From positions 1 to 50,909 of the IMG/VR virus record IMGVR_UViG_3300048583_000161: 50,909 bases of DNA; one strand, written 5' to 3'. The notes under the pieces are model-generated. The model made no database searches. It was not told where the DNA came from and saw only the letters and a list, made by a program, of their open reading frames with translations. Source of the DNA: a virus. This document shows, in pieces, positions 37,635 through 45,254 of this stretch (positions are counted from its first letter, which is position 1; every line of letters begins with the position of its first letter). The position numbers and the translations under genes are program-made.

Positions 37635-38262
37635 CAATGCTCCGAGACATGATGTTGCGGGTGATGCGCCCGAAGGTAGCATCGAAGATTTCAGCTGCGA
37701 TCTTGCCGATGCGCTCGATGAGCTCATCAGTCAGCAGATTGAAAGCAACGAGCGGCCAGAGAACAACCCACCAGCTGATGCGATAAGCATTCTTGGTTGC
37801 AAGTGGCGTGATTTCGCGGAGAAGATCTTCACGCGACGTGATGTTGTGCTTGAAAAGCCTGACGCCAAGCTTAGACAGCCGAGGCTCGGCCGCCAGCGCG
37901 CGATCAAACTGATGGATAAACTCAGCCCGCTTTTCTTCAACGTCGGCAGAAAAGTTCTTGACGTTAGCCTTGGCATCCCTAACCATCGAGCCGAAGTCAG
38001 CGACCTGCTTAATCCAGTTAAGGAAAGCAATTGCTGCGCCAATGCCAATCCAGCTGGGAACGTAGACTAGAAGCAATCGCGTGTAATCAATGGACTGAAG
38101 GAACGCGGTAACTTCTTCTTGACGAAAGGCGTAGATGGTGGCCAGGCCCACCACAAAGATTGCCACGCTTGTGAAATACCGCTCATTCAGAACAAGCAGC
38201 GAGAAGATGATGAAGGCGATCAACGCCACCAAACCCAAACCAATGATGCCGAGAATTTCCAT
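37624..38262 (-). CDS. membrane protein, 212 aa
   Basis: Three or four hydrophobic segments: about 3-25, 30-45, 63-85 and, near residue 165, WWVVLWPLVAFNLLTD, with a helical charged region between. Overlaps the polymerase N-fragment gene by 11 bases, so the two are coexpressed. No family recognised. Confidence 0.72.
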   Translation of the reverse strand: MEILGIIGLGLVALIAFIIFSLLVLNERYFTSVAIFVVGLATIYAFRQEEVTAFLQSIDYTRLLLVYVPSWIGIGAAIAFLNWIKQVADFGSMVRDAKANVKNFSADVEEKRAEFIHQFDRALAAEPRLSKLGVRLFKHNITSREDLLREITPLATKNAYRISWWVVLWPLVAFNLLTDELIERIGKIAAEIFDATFGRITRNIMSRSIGEN

Positions 38263-38273
38263 GTTGAGTCCTC

Positions 38274-38486
38274 TTAGTTAGAATCGATTGTGATGAGACC
38301 GCATTCTTTCTCAAGCTCGTAGATTGCGAACTTGTAGCTGACCATTTCGGGCACTGAAGAGAACTGTGGTTCGCAGATGAACTGCACCTTGCCCCAACGC
38401 TTCGTAGTCAGGAACGTGTAGTAGCTGCCCCGATGTTCAATATTGCTGGGATCGAAGGTAACGCGATTGAGGGAAGGGTTGATCAT
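38274..38486 (-). CDS. hypothetical protein, 70 aa
   Basis: Small beta-rich protein (YYTFLTTKRWGKVQFICEPQ) with an acidic helix at the end. It overlaps the upstream gene by 4 bases. No family recognised. Confidence 0.68.
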   Translation of the reverse strand: MINPSLNRVTFDPSNIEHRGSYYTFLTTKRWGKVQFICEPQFSSVPEMVSYKFAIYELEKECGLITIDSN

Positions 38487-38776
38487 CGTTCATCCTTAAT
38501 TTTGTCAACGAGGGCTCGGAACCATTTTACGGTCTGAATGGCTTTGATCTGCTCTTCGGTGGGTTCAGCAATCTGAACCACATCTTCATCCCATGAATGT
38601 GACGTGTGGTACGTGACATTTTCTGCGATGCGACCCTTATCATCCACGAAGCTGTTGATATTCAGCCGAGTATCAACTACCTTGAGCGCCTTGTTGGCAA
38701 GCTCAACGAAGATGTCTCGAGGATGGACGGAGATTTCCACCGTCTTACGTTCCGTCTGAGTGCCCTTGATAATCAT
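38483..38776 (-). CDS. hypothetical protein, 97 aa
   Basis: Alpha/beta protein beginning MIIKGTQTERKTVEISVHPRD with a C-terminal helix (EEQIKAIQTVKWFRALVD). Overlaps neighbours on both sides by 4 bases. No family recognised. Confidence 0.68.
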   Translation of the reverse strand: MIIKGTQTERKTVEISVHPRDIFVELANKALKVVDTRLNINSFVDDKGRIAENVTYHTSHSWDEDVVQIAEPTEEQIKAIQTVKWFRALVDKIKDER

Positions 38777-39285
38777 GCTTCATCTCCTGGAAGTTGCACA
38801 ACATTGACACCACGCTTAAGTAGGAACGTGATGCCGTCGGTGACTCGATACCTTTCGCGATAGACCACGTTTGCAATGCCAGCCTGCTTGATCATCTTTG
38901 CGCACTCGAAGCAGGGAGACATTGTCACGTAGAGAGTTGCACCTTCACAGCCAACACCACCATTCTTGGAGATTTTGGCGAGCGCATTCGACTCAGCGTG
39001 CAGCACCTCGGGCTTGGTGATGAGTGTGAACCCAATACCATGCTCGTGTGGGTCGAGAGGGTTGTAGTTCTCGGTGTACATTTCGCATACGTCGTCGACT
39101 TCACCTGCGGGCATGCCATTGTAGCCATCGCTGATGATCTGGCGATCCTTTACGATGAGCGCACCAACTTGCTTGCGATTGGCTTTCGATCGCTTTGCCC
39201 AAACTTCCGCCATCTGCATGTAAGCTTCATCGAGCTCAATGCGGTTGGAGTTAATGGACAGTGGGGTCGGACTTGGGGACGACAT
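38773..39285 (-). CDS. deoxycytidylate deaminase (dCMP deaminase)
   Basis: Converts dCMP to dUMP to feed dTTP synthesis. Zinc site: HAE at residues 96-98 (LHAESNAL) and PCFEC at 124-128 (Cys125 and Cys128). RKQVGALIVKDRQIISDGYNG is the usual N-terminal strand pair. The insertion DVCEMYTENYNPLDPHEHG resembles the extra metal-binding loop of T4-type dCMP deaminases. Works with the ribonucleotide reductase at the right edge. Confidence 0.93.
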   Translation of the reverse strand: MSSPSPTPLSINSNRIELDEAYMQMAEVWAKRSKANRKQVGALIVKDRQIISDGYNGMPAGEVDDVCEMYTENYNPLDPHEHGIGFTLITKPEVLHAESNALAKISKNGGVGCEGATLYVTMSPCFECAKMIKQAGIANVVYRERYRVTDGITFLLKRGVNVVQLPGDEA

Positions 39286-39673
39286 AGAGTTTTGCCTTTT
39301 GCTTTTTGGCGGTCGGTGGGTTCAAAAGATCGACCTTGTAGTCGTCTTGTAGATCGTGAATCACTTCAGCGAGTAGGGAGACAAAGCTGAAGTCTCCAGC
39401 TTCAATGTGACTCGCGAGCTCTGCATAGAGGCCTTCCGCGATCACTTCATTGCGCCCAGCGATGTTGATGAACGTGCTGACATCGGGATCGTTATCGCCA
39501 TCCAGGGAATCTTCGACCTTTACGCCGATGACCATAAGCGCGAGTAACGGGTTGGCTTCAACGGAATCAGCAAAGGGGTTAACTGCTTCTGCCAACTTCT
39601 GTAGATCGATATCAGGACCAGTGTCGATGGTGTTTCTCCTATCTTGTGATACAGCTAACGGTGATACGATCAT
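39251..39673 (-). CDS. hypothetical protein, up to 140 aa
   Basis: Soluble acidic protein, with the main body from about residue 15 (NTIDTGPDIDLQKLAEAVNP). The ATG at 39673 lies in the loop of a 15-bp hairpin and inside a candidate -10, so the true start is uncertain. AGGAG at about 39637 would fit a start near the codon ATC at about 39627. It overlaps dCMP deaminase by 35 bases. No family recognised. Confidence 0.6.
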   Translation of the reverse strand: MIVSPLAVSQDRRNTIDTGPDIDLQKLAEAVNPFADSVEANPLLALMVIGVKVEDSLDGDNDPDVSTFINIAGRNEVIAEGLYAELASHIEAGDFSFVSLLAEVIHDLQDDYKVDLLNPPTAKKQKAKLYVVPKSDPTVH

Positions 39674-39689
39674 TGTATCACCGTTAGCT
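39653..39689 (-). promoter_or_regulatory. long palindrome overlapping a promoter
   Basis: Perfect 15-bp arms AGCTAACGGTGATAC / GTATCACCGTTAGCT with a 7-base loop. On the minus strand TTTTCA, 17 bases and TACAAT (39672-39677) read as a promoter whose -10 lies in the centre. No T tract follows, so it is an operator or translational switch rather than a terminator. Confidence 0.6.
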
Positions 39690-39706
39690 CGTGATGAAAA
39701 CTTGAA

Positions 39707-40195
39707 TCAGGCGTTCGACTTCGTCTGCTCGTCCATGTAAGCCAGGCTGCCATCGACGTACGTGATCAGACGATTCGCAAACTGCTTGTGGAACGTGAAC
39801 ATCGCGTCATTGCAGATGTCCCACCAGAAGTCATTGCGGAAAGCTTCATCGTACGGCTTGTAGTCCTCGTTGAACTGCGTTGCTTCCTTGGTGCGAATCT
39901 TGCGATCAGAACCACGAAGCGTCTTGAGGATGACCGAGTACTCGGCGAATTCTTCATCAGTCATCGTGCTCAGCACTCGCAGCTGCAGTTCCCCGAACTT
40001 GATCCCCTCGACCTTGCGCAGCTTCAGAAGCGAACGCTTTGCCTGGATTCGGCGGAAGGACTTGGGCAGCGCACCGAATTCAAACTCGGCCGAGCCCATG
40101 TAGTCGAAGCGAACCGCATTCGAAAGACGTTCACCTTCCTTAGTGAGGGGCGAAATGATTCTGGCACGCTGAATGAGATACGGTTCGATGATCAC
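39707..40195 (-). CDS. hypothetical phage protein, 162 aa
   Basis: Contains VRFDYMGSAEFEFGALPKSF, a motif I recall as typical of a widespread phage protein family of unknown function. The C-terminal half is aromatic and acidic (RNDFWWDICNDAMFTFHKQF). Overlaps the upstream gene by 4 bases. Confidence 0.78.
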   Translation of the reverse strand: MIIEPYLIQRARIISPLTKEGERLSNAVRFDYMGSAEFEFGALPKSFRRIQAKRSLLKLRKVEGIKFGELQLRVLSTMTDEEFAEYSVILKTLRGSDRKIRTKEATQFNEDYKPYDEAFRNDFWWDICNDAMFTFHKQFANRLITYVDGSLAYMDEQTKSNA

Positions 40196-40470
40196 AGTTC
40201 TACTCCTGTCTTTGGCATTTCGATGTAGCGACAGAAATGCAGGTTTTCCGGCTCTATATCAGCAGCCTGCATTCCCGTAATAGGATCGATGATGATGTCG
40301 TCCTTCACGTAAACGTATTCTCCGTGAAGATCATACGCGTAACCAGAAGCGCCATCATTGATCGATGTCACGAGGAACATGGGGACCTTTCCTTTCGGAG
40401 TGTCCTTGATGATGCTGTCGATCGGTATTGGCATCATCTCGCCTAGGATGAACGTGCAATTGCCCTTCAT
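40192..40470 (-). CDS. hypothetical protein, 92 aa
   Basis: Beta-rich small protein (GKVPMFLVTSINDGASGYAY, GEYVYVKDDIIIDPITG), with a Cys near each end. Lies 9 bases after the PEP-swivel protein gene. No family recognised. Confidence 0.68.
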   Translation of the reverse strand: MKGNCTFILGEMMPIPIDSIIKDTPKGKVPMFLVTSINDGASGYAYDLHGEYVYVKDDIIIDPITGMQAADIEPENLHFCRYIEMPKTGVEL

Positions 40471-40479
40471 TTCGGTTCC

Positions 40480-42099
40480 TTAGTAAACGCTGCTGGTGAT
40501 TTTCATGGTTTCGAAGTCGACGAAGAGCGTATCGCCGGGTCGGTACTTCTTGAGAGCACCAGGTACCAGTAGCACCGTGCACTTCTGCTCTCGACCAACC
40601 ACCGCGAGGTGAGCGAGCTTACCGCCAGTTTCACAGATGAGCAGACCTTCACGATGCCATTCGCCCGGCTTGCAGGCACTCACCATGGCATGGTAGTAGT
40701 CGGGACCGGCATTCGGCACAACTGCCACGCTGCCAGCTTCGACTGCCTGGTTCTTCTTGGGATGGACGACCTTGCCGCCAACCCACTTGTCCTTGCCCTT
40801 CGAGAGGATGGAGAACTCGACACCAGTCCATTCCTTGGTGATCTCATTCTTGGCATCGAAGGATGCACTGCGAACTCGAGCAGCAAGGGGCTGCTGACCG
40901 ACTTCATCCTCACCACCGCGCTCATAGGTTTCATCGAGCGGGATGCCGGCTCCCAGCATCCAGTCAGTGTGCCAAGGATCGTCGCCCATCATCTTCCAGC
41001 CCTGACCAGCAACGCACTTCCACTCGGGTCGTTCCTTACCGTAATCTTCGAAGCGGAAGCCGCGAAGAGCCCAGAGCAGGAATGCATTCTTCGGCACTCG
41101 AATGAAAGCCGGTGAGTAGTCCGGGCAGCGGTCGGTAGCAAGCTTCAGCTCGTACCAGCCGCCGCACTCGTCAGCCTGGGCACGTACCTTGTCAGCCATG
41201 ATCTTTTCAGAAGCGGCTCGCGAAAGCTTGTGGGCTTCCGACTTGCGGTCCCATTCATCGCTCGGCACCGCCCGCCCGTTGAGGTCCTCGAATTCCTGTT
41301 CATACTTGCGTTCGACTTCCCGCAGCCCTTCAACCGTAGTAGCAGCCGCCAGATCAGCGAGGAACCGATTGGTCAGCTCGACAGCATGCTCAGCGTTGAC
41401 AACGCGGTCGAGACTAGTGATCGGCTCCGGCTCTTCACGGGCAGCCTTCTTCTTTTCGGTAGGAGCGTCACGAATGGCACCGCGCATACCCAGCATCAGC
41501 TTGCCTTCTTCGTTGCGCTTCTTCAGAAATTCGATCGGCTCGTTCGTCGGAACATTGAACCAGATCGGCGGCATCTTCGTCTGCTCGCAGAGCACGTCGG
41601 TAATGGAGAATGGATTGTCACCGATGATGACGAGCATATCACGTTCAGGAGTCGTGGCGTAGTAGAGACTGCGCAGACCTTCCTTTTTACGCGAGACACC
41701 GCCGAAGATGGTGCGAGGACCATCATAGGAGACAGCGAATTCCTGGTCGGCTTCATCCCAGCCGGACACCGAAGCGTAGGGCTTCCAGTAAGCGTCCTTG
41801 TACTTGAAGACGTTGCCGTACAGGTAGTCGAGACGTTCAGTCATCGCCTTGGCAACCTTGCCATTCGGAGACAGCGTCTTCCAGCCGAGACCGCTTTCAG
41901 GGTTGCCGATTTCAGCAATGCCGGTGAGGGTTGCTTCGCCCTTCAGAATCTGAATGGCTTGCTCATGGGTCATGCCGCAGTCTTCGACCAGCATCTTGAG
42001 CGCATGTTCCCATGCACCCTCGCTGACGCGAGTGCGAGCGAAGTCCGCAAGCCAGTCACCGTGGACGGAGAAATAAAGCTTCTTGACGACCTTGCTCAT
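40480..42099 (-). CDS. large protein with C-terminal PEP-utilising swivel-like domain, 539 aa
   Basis: The last ~60 residues (GLLICETGGKLAHLAVVGRE, then VLLVPGALKKYRPGDTLFVD) match the phosphohistidine swivel domain of PEP-utilising enzymes, where GG.xSHaAIvARE carries the phosphorylated His; here His is at about 497. The upstream ~480 residues are not recognisable as PEP synthase or PPDK: they contain many Trp/Tyr segments, a Lys/Glu-rich stretch near residue 215, and a helical middle. The swivel His may shuttle a phosphoryl group between unknown sites. Overlaps the upstream gene by 4 bases. Confidence 0.75.
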   Translation of the reverse strand: MSKVVKKLYFSVHGDWLADFARTRVSEGAWEHALKMLVEDCGMTHEQAIQILKGEATLTGIAEIGNPESGLGWKTLSPNGKVAKAMTERLDYLYGNVFKYKDAYWKPYASVSGWDEADQEFAVSYDGPRTIFGGVSRKKEGLRSLYYATTPERDMLVIIGDNPFSITDVLCEQTKMPPIWFNVPTNEPIEFLKKRNEEGKLMLGMRGAIRDAPTEKKKAAREEPEPITSLDRVVNAEHAVELTNRFLADLAAATTVEGLREVERKYEQEFEDLNGRAVPSDEWDRKSEAHKLSRAASEKIMADKVRAQADECGGWYELKLATDRCPDYSPAFIRVPKNAFLLWALRGFRFEDYGKERPEWKCVAGQGWKMMGDDPWHTDWMLGAGIPLDETYERGGEDEVGQQPLAARVRSASFDAKNEITKEWTGVEFSILSKGKDKWVGGKVVHPKKNQAVEAGSVAVVPNAGPDYYHAMVSACKPGEWHREGLLICETGGKLAHLAVVGREQKCTVLLVPGALKKYRPGDTLFVDFETMKITSSVY

Positions 42100-42305
42100 G
42101 ACTGATAGCTTCCCAGGTATTCGATGATTCCATCATCGAAGGTGTTAAGATCGTTGAAGGCGGCAGAACATTCGATCATGTCCTCAAGGTACTTGATACC
42201 TTCTTCCTCGCCTTCGATGTTTACCGTGTCAGCAGCGAACTGGCGCCCACGAGCTTTTTCACGCTCATCGCGCTGAATCCGGCGGTTTCTGAAATATGCG
42301 AACAT
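42096..42305 (-). CDS. hypothetical acidic protein, 69 aa
   Basis: Basic first 20 residues (MFAYFRNRRIQRDEREKARG), acidic remainder. ATG overlaps nothing upstream, but its stop overlaps the next ATG by 4 bases. No family recognised. Confidence 0.65.
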   Translation of the reverse strand: MFAYFRNRRIQRDEREKARGRQFAADTVNIEGEEEGIKYLEDMIECSAAFNDLNTFDDGIIEYLGSYQS

Positions 42306-42315
42306 TTGGAACTCC

Positions 42316-42756
42316 TTAGATAGACGGTGCGCCGAAGGCGTTGATAATCCGCTGCCAACCTACATGACGAACCAACTTATGAAGCGTAATTCGGTTGAGG
42401 AAGGTGCTGTAGTATTCGAACGCCTGCTTTACACGTTCGCCACCACGGTCAGAGTTGCACTTGGCGCAAGCCAAGACGATGGCTGAGGCGCTGTCGTCCT
42501 TCTTACCATGGACGAAAATATCGATCAGGTGCTCGAAGGTCGCATAATTGGGAGCAACTTTCCCATCGCTGGCAGACTGCAGCGTCATCGTCGTCTTGCA
42601 GTAGTGGCAGCACATTACCTGCCTGATGGCGAGGTACATGCGAAACTTCTTCTTCCTCTTGTTCGACATGCTCGCGAGGCGGCACTCGAACTTGTCCTCA
42701 AGGAAGTCATCACTCATGAGAACCTTGAAGAGCCTATTGCTGTTGGCGACAGTCAT
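42316..42756 (-). CDS. HNH endonuclease
   Basis: Zinc-stabilised HNH fold: CHYC (Cys50, Cys53), FEHLIDI with the catalytic His76, and CAKCNSDRGG (Cys97, Cys100, Asn101). 146 aa. Free-standing HNH nucleases in phages are often homing endonucleases, and some act in packaging; it lies beside the helicase gene, far from packaging genes, so homing or host-DNA cutting is likelier. The basic N-terminus (SNKRKKKFRM) fits DNA binding. Confidence 0.87.
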   Translation of the reverse strand: MTVANSNRLFKVLMSDDFLEDKFECRLASMSNKRKKKFRMYLAIRQVMCCHYCKTTMTLQSASDGKVAPNYATFEHLIDIFVHGKKDDSASAIVLACAKCNSDRGGERVKQAFEYYSTFLNRITLHKLVRHVGWQRIINAFGAPSI

Positions 42757-42766
42757 TTAGAACCCC

Positions 42767-44314
42767 TTACAGCTCGTTAACCATGATGAGCTCCTTGAGC
42801 GCGCGGGTAACCGCGACATACTCGAGGTTGCGCTCCTGCTCCATCTGCCAGTCCTTCTTGGCGTACGGAGACGGCATGTACTTGTAGCGACCGAGGATGT
42901 AGACTCGCTTCCACTCACGACCCTTGGACTTGTGAACCGTCGAGAGGGTGAGCACGGCGGGCTGCTGACCTTCCGGCGTGTTGCCGAACATGGTCTCGAT
43001 TTCCTCGACCATGCTGTCGATGGTGGTCTTCTTCAGCAGCAGGCAACGGTCGATGATGATGCGAACGCAGTCAAGCTGGTCGCGGAGACGCTCGAGCTTG
43101 TCCTGCTGGTCCTTGGCGGCGAACTTGGCCGTCTGACGCTCTTCGAATTCCTGCAGCTTGTCAAGCAGCTGGGCGAGGGTCTTGATCTTCCAGCGACGAG
43201 CCAGCTTGATCAGGCCCATGCCGATGTCGCGCCCTTCCACCCGGCAAGCGAGACCCTTGGCGAGCAGCAGATAGGCAGTCTTGACCAGGGGAGCCGTGTT
43301 GCGGCAGAGGATTGCGTCGTCCTTGTTGAGACCTTCGACGAGGAGACCTTCGAACTCGATCTCACGGATGACACCCTCTTCAGCACCCTCCCAGGCCTTG
43401 AAGTCCGGCACCAGCTTCTGGGCTTCCTCGACGATCTTGAGAGGGCAGCGGCGGGTCACGTTCAGCGGCAGGGTGGTAGCGTTGGTGGCGGCCTTGAGCT
43501 GGTTCATCGAGTCGCTGTCGGCACCCGTGAAGCCGTAGATCGCCTGGGCAGGGTCACCGACGAAGATCATGCGGCCCGTGCGGGGCTTCAGCATGGCAAG
43601 CGCGAGGGCGCGGCGAGCAGGGTTGGTGTCCTGAGACTCGTCGAGGAGCACCCAATCCTTCGGCCAGAAGCGGGCCTTGAAGTAGAGGGGAGCCAAGATC
43701 ATGTCGTCGAAGTCGATGACGTCCCGGCACTGCGCGAGCGAGATGCGGTAGACGTTCTGAGCGGCGTTGATGACCTCGTACATGTCGACGTCTTCGGTGA
43801 CGTCGTTCTCGATGTCGAAGTGGTCCCAGATGGAGAGCCACTCGTTGGTGTCTTCGATGCGGCCGAGGTGGCCGATACCGCGCTGCTTGGCGAGCGAGCA
43901 GAGCTTCTGGATTGCGTTGGCGCAGGTGACGTAGGCGGCGCCGTTCTGGCGGTAGGATTCCTGCGAGATGATCTCGAAGAGCTTCTTGTCGTTGATCTGC
44001 ACGCGAGGAGCAACCTTGCGCCAGGCGGAGAAGCCGAAGGAGTGGACCGTGCCGGCCTGGGCGGTACGCCAGTCGTAACCAGCAGCCTCGAGCTTGGCCT
44101 TGAGCTCGTCGGCGATCTTCTTGTTGTACGCCATGAGAGCGACATCGCCAAGCTTGGCGGAAACGATCGCATCGACGACCTTCATCAGGGAGTAGGTCTT
44201 GCCGCAACCAGCGCGAGCAAGGAGTTCCAGGGAACCCTTACCTTCAAGAACCCAGCGGATGACGTCCTGCTGTTGCTCAGTAAGGTCGGACCAGCGGGTC
44301 GGATCGAATTTCAT
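42767..44314 (-). CDS. UvrD/Rep-like SF1A DNA helicase, 515 aa
   Basis: Start at the ATG at 44314, with GAGG 7 bases upstream. Motifs in order: Q-motif region LTEQQQDVIRW, Walker A LARAGCGKTYSL, VHSFGFSA (Ia/Ib), LLDESQDTNPARR (II), FVGDPAQAIYGFTGAD (III), LTLSTVHKSKGREWKRVYIL (V), YVAVTRALKELIMV (VI). At 515 aa it is shorter than UvrD (720), lacking much of the 2B insertion, closer to T4 Dda-size phage helicases. Probable role in replication or repair. Promoter at 44345-44372 next to repeat cluster 2. Confidence 0.92.
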   Translation of the reverse strand: MKFDPTRWSDLTEQQQDVIRWVLEGKGSLELLARAGCGKTYSLMKVVDAIVSAKLGDVALMAYNKKIADELKAKLEAAGYDWRTAQAGTVHSFGFSAWRKVAPRVQINDKKLFEIISQESYRQNGAAYVTCANAIQKLCSLAKQRGIGHLGRIEDTNEWLSIWDHFDIENDVTEDVDMYEVINAAQNVYRISLAQCRDVIDFDDMILAPLYFKARFWPKDWVLLDESQDTNPARRALALAMLKPRTGRMIFVGDPAQAIYGFTGADSDSMNQLKAATNATTLPLNVTRRCPLKIVEEAQKLVPDFKAWEGAEEGVIREIEFEGLLVEGLNKDDAILCRNTAPLVKTAYLLLAKGLACRVEGRDIGMGLIKLARRWKIKTLAQLLDKLQEFEERQTAKFAAKDQQDKLERLRDQLDCVRIIIDRCLLLKKTTIDSMVEEIETMFGNTPEGQQPAVLTLSTVHKSKGREWKRVYILGRYKYMPSPYAKKDWQMEQERNLEYVAVTRALKELIMVNEL

Positions 44315-44344
44315 CAGAAACCTCATCAGCTCTACTATGAGACT

Positions 44345-44372
44345 ATTGTATCACAACCTGACAGGATGTACA
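44345..44372 (-). promoter_or_regulatory. TGTACA-class promoter next to repeat cluster 2
   Basis: TGTACA (44367-44372), 16-base spacer, TACAAT (44345-44350) with extended -10 TGA. An A-rich tract lies upstream, then the iteron cluster begins 22 bases before the -35. Confidence 0.75.
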
Positions 44373-44394
44373 CAGTTTTGCGAAAATAGTTTTC

Positions 44395-44534
44395 CTTTAC
44401 AGATCAATCACTTAGGACCCTCAGACAAGAAAGTCTATACGGATCAATCACTTATAGACTGAAAATAAAAGCCTTTACGGATCAATCACTTAGGGATATG
44501 CTTCAGAAAGCATATACGGATCAATCACTTAGGC
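44395..44534 (-). repeat. iteron-like repeat cluster 2
   Basis: Four copies, on the minus strand, of the unit with core CCTAAGTGATTGATCCGTAT: 44395-44417, 44435-44457, 44473-44495 and 44512-44534. Starts are 40, 38 and 39 bases apart. Spacers contain small inverted repeats (AGTCTATA/TATAGACT and ATGCTT/AAGCAT). All copies face the helicase promoter; cluster 1 has the opposite orientation. Confidence 0.9.
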
Positions 44535-44575
44535 CGGCAGCCTTCAAGCAGAAGGCGCTATAATAAGGATAGGAC

Positions 44576-44767
44576 TCAGACGTTGACGAGCAACGCAGCA
44601 ACCGTGTTTCCGCGACCTACCATTTTACCGTTGCGGTCATAGGTCATGTCGGTTTTGCTGTTGTAGTATCCTAGGAAAATACCATTCCTATCCATGAGGC
44701 GCAGATGATCGCCATTCTGCTTGAGTTGGCCGATCATCTTACCATTTCGATCACGTAGATATTGCAT
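44576..44767 (-). CDS. small internal-repeat protein, 63 aa
   Basis: Built from repeats of the type DRNGKMIG: RDRNGKMIGQLKQNGDHLRL, MDRNGIFLGYYNSKTDMTY, DRNGKMVGRGN. Each would form a beta hairpin, giving a short repeat fold of the kind seen in some phage proteins. Function unknown. Confidence 0.72.
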   Translation of the reverse strand: MQYLRDRNGKMIGQLKQNGDHLRLMDRNGIFLGYYNSKTDMTYDRNGKMVGRGNTVAALLVNV

Positions 44768-44771
44768 GATG

Positions 44772-45254
44772 TTATTTATTCAACTCCGTTCCGTAGATGT
44801 AAGTTCCGGAGTAGAACTTCGACGGGATAAATCCGTTTTGATTCGTCCAACCCTCGTAAATTGCTTCGCCACTCCGACAATCGAAGCAAAGATAGATCAC
44901 ATCATGACCCAACTTCGGCACCATGCTGCTCTCCCAGCCAGTCTGAGAATACGTCTTAGCATCGGGCTTGAAGATGCCCTTTACATCAGCGTAGATGGTT
45001 TCGCCGAAATAGTTGATGATGAGGTCGTATTCTTTCTTCGTGGCTTCAGCGACAAGATTTCCCTTCTGAATCAGGTAGTCCTGCACTGCATACTGCAAAG
45101 CGTAACCATTAGAGCAGTCGCGTAGCTTCTGCTCCACAGTGCGGCCATTCAGCTTGCCGCTAGCAGCGACACGAGTGGCTTCTGACACCACTCGATTGTC
45201 GAGGTAGAGGCTCTGAAAAGGAATGCGCTCGCCGATGTTCAGCAGACCATTCAT
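44772..45254 (-). CDS. possible PD-(D/E)XK nuclease-fold protein, 160 aa
   Basis: EYDLIINYFGETIYADVKGIF has the spacing of a PD-(D/E)xK core: Asp77 on one strand, then Asp90-Val-Lys92 on the next. The N-terminal helix KLRDCSNGYALQYAVQDYL would supply an acidic residue. Many phage resolvases, host-nucleases and anti-restriction proteins share this fold. Overlaps the Thg1-like gene by 4 bases. Confidence 0.6.
   Translation of the reverse strand: MNGLLNIGERIPFQSLYLDNRVVSEATRVAASGKLNGRTVEQKLRDCSNGYALQYAVQDYLIQKGNLVAEATKKEYDLIINYFGETIYADVKGIFKPDAKTYSQTGWESSMVPKLGHDVIYLCFDCRSGEAIYEGWTNQNGFIPSKFYSGTYIYGTELNK

Noticed and set aside
42932-44389. Long plus-strand open frame (485 aa) opposite the helicase
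   Set aside because: Antisense of the UvrD-like gene, whose motifs are all present on the minus strand.
44773-44780. AATAAATA as a T4-like late promoter for the 44576 gene
   Set aside because: It is the AAT AAA TAA end of the upstream coding sequence and would start transcription at the ATG; more likely codon content.
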